Shown here: positions 31,214 through 38,725 of the stretch, piece after piece
Numbering within the stretch: position 1 is the first letter of the stretch
Layout: each line of letters begins with the position of its first letter
Origin: Heteroscillospira sp050943935
GTDB taxonomy: Bacteria; Bacillota; Clostridia; Oscillospirales; Oscillospiraceae
Length of the DNA: 64,000 nucleotides
Direction of reading: 5' to 3'
Assembly (NCBI GenBank): GCA_050943935.1
Contig: JBMNQC010000003.1
Coordinates: forward strand, 62,001-126,000
The notes under the pieces: generated by a model
What the model was told of the DNA's origin: nothing
The model's database searches: none
What the model saw: only the letters and a program-made list of their open reading frames with translations
Made by a program: the position numbers and the translations under genes

Positions 31214-32146
31214 TTACTTCTTTTTTATAACTTCCAGCACCTTGCGCACTATGGCGTCGGCGTCCTGTCCGTATTTGGTGAGGAGGGCCTCGTAGTCTCC
31301 GCTCTCGGCGTAGACCTCCGCTCCCACAAATGCCATGGGAGTGGGACGCTCCTCGGCCAGCACCTCGGCCACGGCGGAGCCCAGGCCGCCGTAGATGCTG
31401 TGCTCCTCGGCGGTGACCACCGCGCCGCAGCGCTTCGCAGCGGAGACGATAAGCTCCCTGTCTATGGGCTTGATGGTGTGGATGTCAACGACAGTAGCTG
31501 CTATGCCCTGCTGCTGAAGCTTATCCGCAGCCTCCAGAGCCTTGTGCACCATGTAGCCGGTGGCGATTATGGCCACATCGGCGCCGTCACGAAGCTGCAC
31601 GCCCTTGCCCACCTGAAAATCATAGCTCTCGTCAAATATCACGGGGGCGGCGGCGCGGCTCAGACGCAGGTACACAGGCCCGTCTATCTCCGCGGAGGCG
31701 AACACGGCCTTCTCAGTCTCCACAGCGTCGCAGACGGAGATGATGGTCATGTTTGGGATAGCCCGGATAAAGGCCAGGTCGGTGTTTGCGTGATGGCTGG
31801 CTCCGTCATAGGAGTCGGACATACCGCAGTAGGTGGAGCATATTTTCACATTCAGCTTGTCGTAGCCTATGAGGCTGTTGATGGGGTCTCCGCCCCGGGT
31901 TGTCATGAAGGAGGCGAAGGTGTTCACATAGGGGATGAGGCCGGAGCCGGCCATTCCGGCTGCCATGGCCACCATGTTCAGCTCCGCTATGCCCACGTTG
32001 AAGTAGCGCTCGGGAAAGCTCTTTCCGAACACGCCGCTCTTGGTGGACGCGCCCAGGTCGGCCTCCAGAGCCACAACCTTGTCATTCTCATGTCCCAGCT
32101 TTTCCAGGGCGGCGCCGAACGCGTCGCGAATAGCTATCTTGGTCAT
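31214..32146 (-). CDS. Transketolase, C-terminal section
   Basis: A 310-residue protein corresponding to the pyrimidine-binding and C-terminal domains of transketolase (KVVALEADLGASTKS, RYFNVGIAELNMVAMAAGMA, then SDYDGASHHANTDLAFIRAIPN). It forms the active enzyme with the N-terminal section encoded just upstream; the genes overlap by four bases (ATGA), which favours equal synthesis. Role: two-carbon transfer in the non-oxidative pentose phosphate pathway with thiamine diphosphate. GGAGGTGCGCAGAA precedes the ATG. Confidence 0.95.
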   Translation of the reverse strand: MTKIAIRDAFGAALEKLGHENDKVVALEADLGASTKSGVFGKSFPERYFNVGIAELNMVAMAAGMAGSGLIPYVNTFASFMTTRGGDPINSLIGYDKLNVKICSTYCGMSDSYDGASHHANTDLAFIRAIPNMTIISVCDAVETEKAVFASAEIDGPVYLRLSRAAAPVIFDESYDFQVGKGVQLRDGADVAIIATGYMVHKALEAADKLQQQGIAATVVDIHTIKPIDRELIVSAAKRCGAVVTAEEHSIYGGLGSAVAEVLAEERPTPMAFVGAEVYAESGDYEALLTKYGQDADAIVRKVLEVIKKK

Positions 32147-32979
32147 TTCTGCGCACCTCCCAGTTCAGTCATGGCGTTTTCAAAGTCGGCGTCGCCTATG
32201 GCCTTGCCGTGCCAGCCGGACTTGCCCTCCATGAAGGACACGCCCTTGCCCTTGACGGTCTCGGCGATGATGATGGCGGGGCCGCCTTCATAGGCCTTGG
32301 CCTCGTCCAGCGCGTCGGAAAGCGCCCTTATATCGTGGCCGGAGCAGCTGTAGGTCTTCCAGCCAAAGGCCTCCCACTTGGCTCTTACATCGCCCATGGG
32401 CATAATTTCATCGTTGGTGCCATCCAGCTGGACATGGTTGTTGTCCAGTATCGCCACCAGCTTGTTCGCCTTGAACTTCACGGCGGACATGGCGGCCTCC
32501 CAGACGCCGCCCTCCTGAATCTCGCCGTCGCCCAGGAGCACATAGGTCGTATAGTCCAGCTTCTGCAGCCTCCCTGCCAGGGAAATGCCCAGAGCCGCGG
32601 AAAGGCCCAGTCCCAGGGGGCCGGTGGAGACCTCAATGCCGGGCAGCTTGTGGGCGCAGGGGTGTCCCTGAAGCCGGGAGCCTATCTGACGCAGGGTCTT
32701 CATCTCCTCCAGGGGGAAGAAGCCCCGGTGGGCCATGTTCAAATAGAGCATGGGGCAGGCGTGGCCCTTGGACATTACAAAGCGGTCCCGCTCAGGCATG
32801 GCGGGGTTGCTGGGGTCGATATTCATTTTTTCCTGATAAAGAAGCGCGACTATCTCGGTGCAGGAGAGAGAGCCGCCGGGATGTCCAGTCTGTATACCGT
32901 GCAGCAGCTCCACCAGCTCCACGCGCATCTGCGCACAGAACTCCTGAAGCTCACGAACACGCTGTTCGGATATTGCCAT
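32143..32979 (-). CDS. Transketolase, N-terminal section
   Basis: A 278-residue protein carrying the thiamine-diphosphate/pyrophosphate-binding half: HPGGSLSCTEIVALLYQ, KGHACPMLYLNMAHRGF, STGPLGLGLSAALGISLAGR and GDGEIQEGGVWEAAM...NN with the Mg-binding GDGE...N motif. Split transketolases are common in Clostridia and archaea. It is the first gene of a two-gene operon, with AGGAGG before the ATG and a strong promoter just upstream. Confidence 0.95.
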   Translation of the reverse strand: MAISEQRVRELQEFCAQMRVELVELLHGIQTGHPGGSLSCTEIVALLYQEKMNIDPSNPAMPERDRFVMSKGHACPMLYLNMAHRGFFPLEEMKTLRQIGSRLQGHPCAHKLPGIEVSTGPLGLGLSAALGISLAGRLQKLDYTTYVLLGDGEIQEGGVWEAAMSAVKFKANKLVAILDNNHVQLDGTNDEIMPMGDVRAKWEAFGWKTYSCSGHDIRALSDALDEAKAYEGGPAIIIAETVKGKGVSFMEGKSGWHGKAIGDADFENAMTELGGAQK

Positions 32980-33012
32980 GTGGATTACCTCCTATAATAT
33001 GGATCGATTAAA

Positions 33013-33041
33013 ATTGTATCAATCTGAACTACATATGTCAA
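33013..33041 (-). promoter_or_regulatory. Promoter of the transketolase operon
   Basis: Minus-strand TTGACA (33041-33036) and TACAAT (33018-33013) with a 17-base spacer, 34 bases upstream of the ATG. Confidence 0.75.
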
Positions 33042-33221
33042 TCGTAAGTTCTCCACTAATCACTATTACTTTTTTGCAGGTTTTTTATTCGCCCGGAAAA
33101 ATAAAAAACCGGGCCATTATTTGAGCAGATGTTATATTCTTTTGTCAAAATGCAAACAGTTTACTCTTGTATTGCAAGGTCAAATTTGATTTAATTCAAT
33201 GTAGTAAGGAGGATAAAACAA
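33042..33221. other. AT-rich intergenic region before the XRE membrane regulator
   Basis: No gene seen. GCCCGG (33094-33099) and CCGGGC (33109-33114) form an inverted repeat with a mostly A loop; it may belong to either divergent transcript. Confidence 0.45.
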
Positions 33222-33704
33222 ATGGCTGATATTTCTAACAACATAAAAAAGCTGCGTGTATTACATGGGTTGAGCCAGGAAAAATTGGCAGAAAAAATTG
33301 GTGTTACCCGCCAGACCATTTCCAGTTGGGAACGGGGCACTTCCTTTCCCGACATTGCCACAGTTGAACGCCTTTCATTGATATTCAATATCAGCATTGA
33401 CGAGCTGCTGTATCCCCTTTCTTCCACAAAAAGGAATTGGTCTAGCACAAAACTGCCGACATTAAAATTCGTTGTCCTTTCTGTTTTGATCTACTTTGTT
33501 TTATTGGTTTGGGGCGGCGGATTCATCGCCATCCCAATATTCAAAAATCTCGTCGGCGGAGGGATAAACGAAGAATTTATTTTTGTTATATATTGGGGAC
33601 TCATTTTGCTGGTCGGGTATATCGCCCTCTGCACCGGCCTTATCTCTGAACAGCTCTCAGGCCGCGGCAGCGAGTGCGCACCGGATAAAACTGATACAAA
33701 ATAA
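33222..33704 (+). CDS. XRE-family HTH protein with two membrane helices
   Basis: A 160-residue protein. Residues 1-65 are a Cro/CI helix-turn-helix (LRVLHGLSQEKLAEKIGVTR, then QTISSWERGTSFPDIATVE). Two membrane segments follow (about 80-106 and 122-144) and a short charged tail. This HTH-membrane layout is common in small Firmicutes regulators whose target is unknown. It is visibly richer in A/T codons than its neighbours, suggesting recent transfer. Monocistronic, with AAGGAGG before the ATG and its own terminator. Confidence 0.85.
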   Translation: MADISNNIKKLRVLHGLSQEKLAEKIGVTRQTISSWERGTSFPDIATVERLSLIFNISIDELLYPLSSTKRNWSSTKLPTLKFVVLSVLIYFVLLVWGGGFIAIPIFKNLVGGGINEEFIFVIYWGLILLVGYIALCTGLISEQLSGRGSECAPDKTDTK

Positions 33705-33709
33705 ACACG

Positions 33710-33745
33710 AGCCGCATGGGCTTTGAAAGGCCCTGCGGCTTTTTC
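33710..33745 (+). terminator. Terminator after the XRE membrane regulator
   Basis: AGCCGCATGGGC-TTTGAAA-GGCCCTGCGGCT followed by TTTTC. Confidence 0.85.
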
Positions 33746-33755
33746 ATATAGAAAA

Positions 33756-33792
33756 CAAAAAAGCTCCCGAATGTTTTCACATTCGGGAGCTT
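33756..33792 (-). terminator. Terminator after tRNA-Arg
   Basis: AAGCTCCCGAATG / CATTCGGGAGCTT perfect stem; on the minus strand it follows the tRNA 3' end after three bases and ends in TTTTTTG. Confidence 0.85.
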
Positions 33793-33795
33793 ACG

Positions 33796-33872
33796 TGGCA
33801 CGCCCTAAGGGATTCGAACCCCTGACCTTCTGGTCCGTAGCCAGACGCTCTATCCAGCTGAGCTAAGAGCGC
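33796..33872 (-). tRNA. tRNA-Arg (anticodon ACG)
   Basis: The minus strand folds as a full cloverleaf: acceptor GCGCTCT with AGGGCGT (terminal G-U pair), D arm AGCTCAGCTGGATAGAGC, anticodon stem TCTGG/CCAGA with loop CTACGGA (anticodon ACG, presumably edited to ICG), T arm with GGTTCGAATCC, discriminator G and encoded CCA. It decodes CGU/CGC/CGA arginine codons. Confidence 0.96.
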
Positions 33873-33953
33873 ATACCTGTAACGCCCTAGTATAATAGCA
33901 CAGCCGGAAAGAAAATGCAATACCTTTTTTAAAAAATTTTACCGTTTTTGCGT

Positions 33954-34133
33954 TTACTGTATGCCGAGGACGCTGGATACATTTTCCACAACCTCGCCCA
34001 TGGATTTAATGGTCTTGCCCCAGGCGTTTTTATTGTCGCTCTTTCCGGTTTTCATGGCCACGCTGATGGCGCTGCCCATAAGCACACCCACGCCCAGACC
34101 CTTCAAAAAAGTCGCATTGTCCATATTGCTCAT
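33954..34133 (-). CDS. Small glycine-zipper-like membrane protein (59 residues)
   Basis: Minus-strand frame MSNMDNATFLKGLGVGVLMG followed by SAISVAMKTGKSDNKNAWGK and TIKSMGEVVENVSSVLGIQ. It has a hydrophobic glycine-spaced segment (residues 9-27) and a charged C-terminal amphipathic helix, similar in layout to YtxH-like small proteins. GGAGGG lies seven bases before the ATG, supporting translation. Function unknown. It lies between tRNA-Arg and the divergent lrgAB operon. Confidence 0.75.
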   Translation of the reverse strand: MSNMDNATFLKGLGVGVLMGSAISVAMKTGKSDNKNAWGKTIKSMGEVVENVSSVLGIQ

Positions 34134-34195
34134 ATTTTCACCCTCCGTTTCGTGAATTTTCGAGTATAGTATTTCCCGCCGCGCGAAAAAAACTC

Positions 34196-34224
34196 TTTAA
34201 AGCAGGCGGTATATTATGTATAAT
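34196..34224 (+). promoter_or_regulatory. Promoter of the lrgAB-phosphatase operon
   Basis: TTTAAA (34196-34201) and TATAAT (34219-34224), 17-base spacer, 38 bases before the lrgA start. Confidence 0.7.
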
Positions 34225-34262
34225 ATTGAAGAATTAAACAAAAAACAAACGAGGTATTTCCC

Positions 34263-34625
34263 ATGCGATATCTGCGACAACTTTGCATAATACTGGCAAT
34301 CTCCTGCGCGGGAGAACTGCTGCGCTTTCTGCTGCCCTTTCCAATACCTGCGGGCATTTACGGCTTTGTGCTGCTTTTCGTCATGCTCTGCACCGGCGCA
34401 GTACGCCTTGACCAGGTAGAGGGCGCAGCCGACCTGCTTGTGGAAATAATGCAGCTCATCCTGCTGCCCGCCTGTGTTTCCATCATGGACTACTGGAGCA
34501 GCATGGCGGATATTATCCCAGCCATGTTTGTAATTTGCCTTGTGTCTACCGCCGCCGTGCTGGGCACAGCCGGACGGGTGAGCGACTTTATCATAGACCG
34601 CAGAGGAGGCTCCGAAAATGATTGA
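34263..34625 (+). CDS. LrgA/CidA family membrane protein
   Basis: A 120-residue protein with four hydrophobic segments, including the family stretch LLRFLLPFPIPAGIYGFVLL and LLVEIMQLILLPACVSIMDYW. LrgA/CidA proteins are small holin-like partners of LrgB/CidB; plant and some bacterial LrgAB systems transport glycolate, glycerate or pyruvate. ACGAGG precedes the ATG. It overlaps lrgB by eight bases. See the phosphatase gene for context. Confidence 0.9.
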   Translation: MRYLRQLCIILAISCAGELLRFLLPFPIPAGIYGFVLLFVMLCTGAVRLDQVEGAADLLVEIMQLILLPACVSIMDYWSSMADIIPAMFVICLVSTAAVLGTAGRVSDFIIDRRGGSEND

Positions 34626-35310
34626 GACTCTCCAGAACAGCGCCTTCTTCGGCCTGATACTCACCATAGCGTGCTTTGAGCTTGCCACCGCAATAAAAAA
34701 CAGGCTGAAATGGCCCATATTCAATCCCTTTCTCATTGCCACGGTACTCATAATCGGCGTCATGCTCCTGCTGGATATGAGCTACGACCAATACAGCGCC
34801 TCCGCCCAGCATCTCAGCGTACTTATGACCCCGGCAACGGTGTGCCTGGCCGTGCCGCTGTACCGCAAGCTCCCGGAGCTCAGGCGCAATCTGGCCGCCG
34901 TGGCCGGAGGCATATTCAGCGGAGTGCTTATGAATATGCTGGTGGTGTTTCTGCTCAGCCGGGTATTCTCCCTGAGCCACGGGGAATACGTCTCCATGCT
35001 CCCCAAGAGCATAACCACTCCCATAGGCATAGCCCTGTGCACCGAATACGGCGGCATAAACGCCATTACCGTGCTGGCCATACTTTTTACCGGAATCATG
35101 GGCAATGTCATGGGCGAGAGCCTTATTAAGCTGCTGCGCATACGCCACAGCGTATCCCGGGGTCTGGCCATTGGCACCTGCGCCCACGCCATAGGCACGG
35201 CAAAGGCCATAGAGCTGGGCGAGACCGAGGGCGCCATAAGTGGCCTTGCCATAGCCGTTACCGGCGTTATCACCGTGGCGGCGGCTCCTTTCTTCACCAA
35301 TCTTATCTGA
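34618..35310 (+). CDS. LrgB/CidB/PLGG1 family membrane protein
   Basis: A 230-residue polytopic protein with the LrgB hallmarks VLMTPATVCLAVPLYRKL, LLPKSITTPIGIAL-like LPKSITTPIGIALCTEYGG and GTCAHAIGTAKAIELGETEG. Its plant homologue PLGG1 carries glycolate and glycerate across the plastid envelope; bacterial versions carry pyruvate or affect autolysis. GGAGG inside lrgA serves as its ribosome site. It probably forms one transporter with the upstream LrgA protein. Confidence 0.92.
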   Translation: MIETLQNSAFFGLILTIACFELATAIKNRLKWPIFNPFLIATVLIIGVMLLLDMSYDQYSASAQHLSVLMTPATVCLAVPLYRKLPELRRNLAAVAGGIFSGVLMNMLVVFLLSRVFSLSHGEYVSMLPKSITTPIGIALCTEYGGINAITVLAILFTGIMGNVMGESLIKLLRIRHSVSRGLAIGTCAHAIGTAKAIELGETEGAISGLAIAVTGVITVAAAPFFTNLI

Positions 35311-35322
35311 GGTACGCTTAAA

Positions 35323-35982
35323 ATGATAAAAGCCGCAATTTTTGATATGGACGGCACCCTGCTTTATACCCTCTCCGACCTTGCCCGCAGCGTGAACCAC
35401 GCTCTGGCGGAGCTTGGGCTGCCGGAGCGGAGCCTGGACGAGGTGCGCGCCGGCATAGGCAACGGAGTCGGCAATCTGATGCGTCTGGCCCTGCCCCAGG
35501 GCGCGGACGAGGCTCTGTGCGCCCGGGCCCTGGAGCTGTTCCGGGCGCACTATGAAAAAAACAGCCGGGTGGATACCCGGCCTTATCCGGGCATCCCCCA
35601 GCTGCTGGACAGTCTGCGCCTGGCCGGCGTGCGCACAGCCATAGTCTCCAATAAATTCGACTCCGCGGTGAAGGAGCTGAACTCCCTCTGGTTCGGTGTG
35701 GATGTGGCCATAGGCGAGAGCAGCCTCTGCCGCCGCAAGCCGGCTCCGGACATGGTGCTCATGGCGCTGGAGGCGCTGGAGCTATCCCCCGCCGACTGTG
35801 CCTACATAGGCGACTCGGAGGTGGACTATCACACCGCCGTGAACTCCGGCTGCATGCCCGTCATGGCGGGCTGGGGCTACCGCTCACGGCAGGAGCTGGA
35901 GGCCCTGGCCGAGGGGCTCCCCATAGCCGACACGCCGGAGCAGGTGCTCAGTTTTCTGCTGCCGGAATCTCCGGCGCTGTAA
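35323..35982 (+). CDS. HAD-superfamily phosphatase, phosphoglycolate phosphatase-like
   Basis: A 219-residue HAD hydrolase with motif I DMDGTL (nucleophile Asp9), a helical cap of the Gph/PGP type (LLYTLSDLARSVNHALAELG and GIGNGVGNLMRLAL), motif II VSNK, motif III lysine in RRKPAPD, and motif IV GDSEVDYHTA. Most likely it hydrolyses 2-phosphoglycolate or a similar small phosphate ester. It is the third gene of an lrgA-lrgB operon (12-base gap), which suggests the phosphatase product is exported or imported by the LrgAB pair. Its 3' end overlaps a convergent small frame. Confidence 0.85.
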   Translation: MIKAAIFDMDGTLLYTLSDLARSVNHALAELGLPERSLDEVRAGIGNGVGNLMRLALPQGADEALCARALELFRAHYEKNSRVDTRPYPGIPQLLDSLRLAGVRTAIVSNKFDSAVKELNSLWFGVDVAIGESSLCRRKPAPDMVLMALEALELSPADCAYIGDSEVDYHTAVNSGCMPVMAGWGYRSRQELEALAEGLPIADTPEQVLSFLLPESPAL

Positions 35983-36058
35983 ACCAGTTGTCGGCCACCT
36001 CCATGGTCTGAAGGGACTGCTCTCCGTCGGCGCCTATCATAAGTACCTCTATGGTCAT
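35948..36058 (-). CDS. Tiny protein coupled to phage-like gene (36 residues)
   Basis: Minus-strand frame MTIEVLMIGADGEQSLQTME followed by VADNWFTAPEIPAAEN. Its ATG overlaps the stop codon of the phage-like gene as ATGA, so it is translationally coupled. It overlaps the 3' end of the convergent phosphatase gene by 35 bases. Family not recognised; small coupled frames of this kind follow tail-fibre-like genes in phages. Moderate confidence that it is expressed. Confidence 0.5.
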   Translation of the reverse strand: MTIEVLMIGADGEQSLQTMEVADNWFTAPEIPAAEN

Positions 36059-36627
36059 CTTCTCACCCCCCAAACTTTTACCGTTCCTCCGGCGCTTATT
36101 ACATAGCTGCTCTGAGAGGATACGCTGAAGCTGATATTCTTAAAATCAGCAAAGCCGGTGTCCAGAAACACACCCCAGCCCGGACAATTCTGCGCCAGGT
36201 ACGAAAGGCTGATAAACCTCTCCGGATCGCCCAGCACATTCAGGCACACCCGGTTGGTCGTGCGGCTGTCCAGGATACCCAGGGCGCCGTCGGTCTGAAA
36301 AGTGCCGCTGCGGTCAATGTACAGATACACCATGCGCTGCTTGGTGTCCGTGGAGCCGTTCGCCCGCATCCACAGGTCCGAACCTCCGGTGGTGGGCAGG
36401 TCTACGTCCAGATACACATGGTCGTATCTTTCCCAGTCCACCCCCTCCAGAGATACCACGACAGTAGTGCTTGCGCTCTCCAGAGTGCTCTCCAGAATAA
36501 GCTCCGCGGCCTGATGGCCCAGCTTATCTTCCAGGATCTGATGGTCGCGGTTGAACTCCTCCATGGTCACAGGGTCCTGAGGCGACCAGAGGGATATGCC
36601 CAGCCGCCCGGTTTGAGAACTTGCCAT
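36055..36627 (-). CDS. Orphan phage tail/fibre-like protein
   Basis: A 190-residue protein starting MASSQTGRLGISLWSPQDPV, then TMEEFNRDHQILEDKLGHQA. The N-terminal pattern of a short beta strand plus helix is typical of phage base-plate or fibre attachment proteins. The remainder is beta-rich and looks like a jelly-roll or carbohydrate-binding module. GGAGGAAG precedes ATG 36627; the longer frame to 36699 lacks a site. No other phage genes are nearby. Function unknown; it may be a remnant or domesticated moron. Confidence 0.55.
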   Translation of the reverse strand: MASSQTGRLGISLWSPQDPVTMEEFNRDHQILEDKLGHQAAELILESTLESASTTVVVSLEGVDWERYDHVYLDVDLPTTGGSDLWMRANGSTDTKQRMVYLYIDRSGTFQTDGALGILDSRTTNRVCLNVLGDPERFISLSYLAQNCPGWGVFLDTGFADFKNISFSVSSQSSYVISAGGTVKVWGVRR

Positions 36628-36863
36628 TTTTTCTTCCTCCTTAAAAGTGTTTTCACCCAAGGGGCTATGCACCGGCGTTTTTTGCACGAAAGCGTGCAAA
36701 GGCGTGGTGATATTTTTTATTTTCGTATATTTTCACAAGCTGTCTTGTGTATTTTGCCGGGAGCGACGTTTTCGCTGCTGCTCTGGTATTTTGAGCTTTT
36801 ATGTGCTATACTGATTAAATAATTTTCTGTAAGAATTTTCAATCTGAAGGAGGTGCGCCCGGC
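36628..36863. other. Intergenic region with hairpin
   Basis: No gene seen. TTTGCACG-AAAG-CGTGCAAA (36681-36700) is a perfect eight-base-pair hairpin upstream of the phage-like gene. The rest is AT-rich and may contain the promoter of the ymdB operon; AAGGAGG at about 36847 is the ymdB ribosome site. Confidence 0.5.
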
Positions 36864-37637
36864 ATGAGGATACTTGCTGTGGGCGATGTCTGCGGAACGC
36901 CCGGTCTTGAGTTCCTGGAGAAAAATCTACGCAGTATTAGACGCAATATGGCGCTGGATTTTGTTGTGGTAAACGGTGAAAACTCCAACGTGGTGGGCAT
37001 GCAGCCCCGCCACGGTGAGCGGATGTTCGACGCCGGAGCCGATGTGATAACCCTTGGCAACCACACCTGGGCCTACCGTGATATTTACGAATATCTGGAC
37101 GACAACTCACGGGTGATACGTCCTGCCAACTTCGCCACCCAGTGCCCCGGCGCGGGCTACGCCGTGGTGGACACGCCCAGGGGGCGCGTCTGCGTGATAA
37201 ATCTGCTGGGCAGGTATGGGCTGGATACCAACACCGACCACCCCTTCTCCTGCATTGAGCGTATACTCGGCGAGCTGGTGGGGCAGGCGGATGTGTTCCT
37301 TGTGGACTTCCACGCCGAGGCCACCAGCGAAAAGCGGGCTATGGGATATTTTCTGGACGGCCGGGTTTCCGCCCTCTGGGGCACCCACACCCATGTTCAG
37401 ACCTCCGACGCCCAGGTGCTGCCCGGCGGCACCGGCTATATAACAGACCTGGGCATGACCGGGCCAGTACACTCCGTGCTGGGCATAGAGGCAGAGCAGT
37501 CCATAGGCAAATTCCTGGGCGACGTGCCCAGCCGCTACCGCTCCGCCAAGGGGCCCTGCAAGCTGGAGGGTTGCATTTTTGAGATAGACGAGGCCACCGG
37601 CGCCTGCCTGAGCGCCGGGGCCCTGCGTATAGAATGA
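36864..37637 (+). CDS. ymdB: YmdB-family metallophosphoesterase
   Basis: A 257-residue metallophosphoesterase of the YmdB type, with metal-ligand motifs GDVCG (Asp8), NGEN, LGNHTW, VDFHAE and GTHTHVQTSD in order and the family C-terminus GPCKLEGCIFEIDE. In Bacillus YmdB is a 2',3'-cyclic-nucleotide phosphodiesterase that affects motility and biofilm decisions. Start after AAGGAGGTGC. It overlaps the next gene by four bases (ATGA). Confidence 0.95.
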   Translation: MRILAVGDVCGTPGLEFLEKNLRSIRRNMALDFVVVNGENSNVVGMQPRHGERMFDAGADVITLGNHTWAYRDIYEYLDDNSRVIRPANFATQCPGAGYAVVDTPRGRVCVINLLGRYGLDTNTDHPFSCIERILGELVGQADVFLVDFHAEATSEKRAMGYFLDGRVSALWGTHTHVQTSDAQVLPGGTGYITDLGMTGPVHSVLGIEAEQSIGKFLGDVPSRYRSAKGPCKLEGCIFEIDEATGACLSAGALRIE

Positions 37638-38725
37638 AGCCGCTGAAGCTGCTGTGCAGCGCGGACTGGCACATGGACTCACCCTTCCGCGCCCTTAACG
37701 CCCTTCAGTCCCGGGAGATGCGTGAGCGCGCCCGTCTGCTGCCCGGCCTGCTGCGGGACACAGCCGTGGAGCGCGGCGCGGATATGCTGCTGCTCTCCGG
37801 CGACCTGTTTGACTCCGGCCGCCCTTATCTGGAGAGCGCAAGGGAGCTGGAGCGCGCCTTTGAGGGGCTGGACATACCGGTGTTCATCTCCCCCGGCAAC
37901 CATGACTACTGCTCCGCCGATTCCCCCTGGGAGCGGCTGGTGCTGCCGGACAATGTGCATGTTTTCCGTAAAAACAGGCCGGAATGTGTGCCCACGGACA
38001 GGGCCATGGTATACGGCGCGGCCTTCACCGAGCCGGAGAGCCGTGATATTTTATCCGGCTTCTCCGCCCCGAGAACGCCGGGGAAATATAATCTGCTGGT
38101 GCTCCACGCCGATTTGGACGGCGCCGGCGCTTACTGCCCCCTGCCCTCCCGGGAGCTGGCCCGGTCCGGCTTTGATTTTGCCGCCCTGGGGCACATTCAC
38201 CGCCCCGTTCTGCCCAAAAAACTGGGAGATACATGGTACTGCTATCCCGGCTGTCCCATGGGCAGGGGCTTTGACGAGTGCGGCGCCCGCGGCGCGATGC
38301 TGATAACCCTGGACGGCAGCAGCTGCTCCGGGGAGTTTATTGAGCTTTCCCGGAACAGATACGAGACGATAGAGGTGCCCGTCACGGGGCGGGACGCCTG
38401 CGAGGCCCTGTCCGAAGCCGTGAGCCGCGCCCGTCCGGGAGATATATGCCGCTTTGTGCTCACGGGCGAGAGCTCACGCCCCGTTCCCCCGGGACTTGTG
38501 GACACGCTGGCCGCGAAACGGGGGCTGTTCGCCGCGCGGCTCACAGACCGCACGGCGCCGCCGGCTTCCGATGAAGGGGGACTGCGCGGCGCCCTTATCC
38601 GCAGGTTCCGACTGCGCATGGAGTCCGCCGGCTCCGAAACCCAGCGCCGGGAGCTCAGGGAGGCTCTGCGCTGGGCGCTTGCCGCTCTGGACGGAGGCGA
38701 GGAGCCTCTGGAGGTGCGCCGTTGA
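37634..38725 (+). CDS. SbcD/YhaO-like DNA repair exonuclease subunit
   Basis: A 363-residue calcineurin-like phosphoesterase. Metal motifs are SADWHMDSPF, LLSGDLFDSG, SPGNHDY and LGHIHRP, in the order of SbcD/Mre11 nucleases, followed by a C-terminal extension of about 110 residues. It is the expected partner of the ATPase encoded next, forming a double-strand-break or hairpin-processing nuclease. Overlaps at both ends (ATGA, TTGA) show tight coupling. Confidence 0.88.
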   Translation: MKPLKLLCSADWHMDSPFRALNALQSREMRERARLLPGLLRDTAVERGADMLLLSGDLFDSGRPYLESARELERAFEGLDIPVFISPGNHDYCSADSPWERLVLPDNVHVFRKNRPECVPTDRAMVYGAAFTEPESRDILSGFSAPRTPGKYNLLVLHADLDGAGAYCPLPSRELARSGFDFAALGHIHRPVLPKKLGDTWYCYPGCPMGRGFDECGARGAMLITLDGSSCSGEFIELSRNRYETIEVPVTGRDACEALSEAVSRARPGDICRFVLTGESSRPVPPGLVDTLAAKRGLFAARLTDRTAPPASDEGGLRGALIRRFRLRMESAGSETQRRELREALRWALAALDGGEEPLEVRR

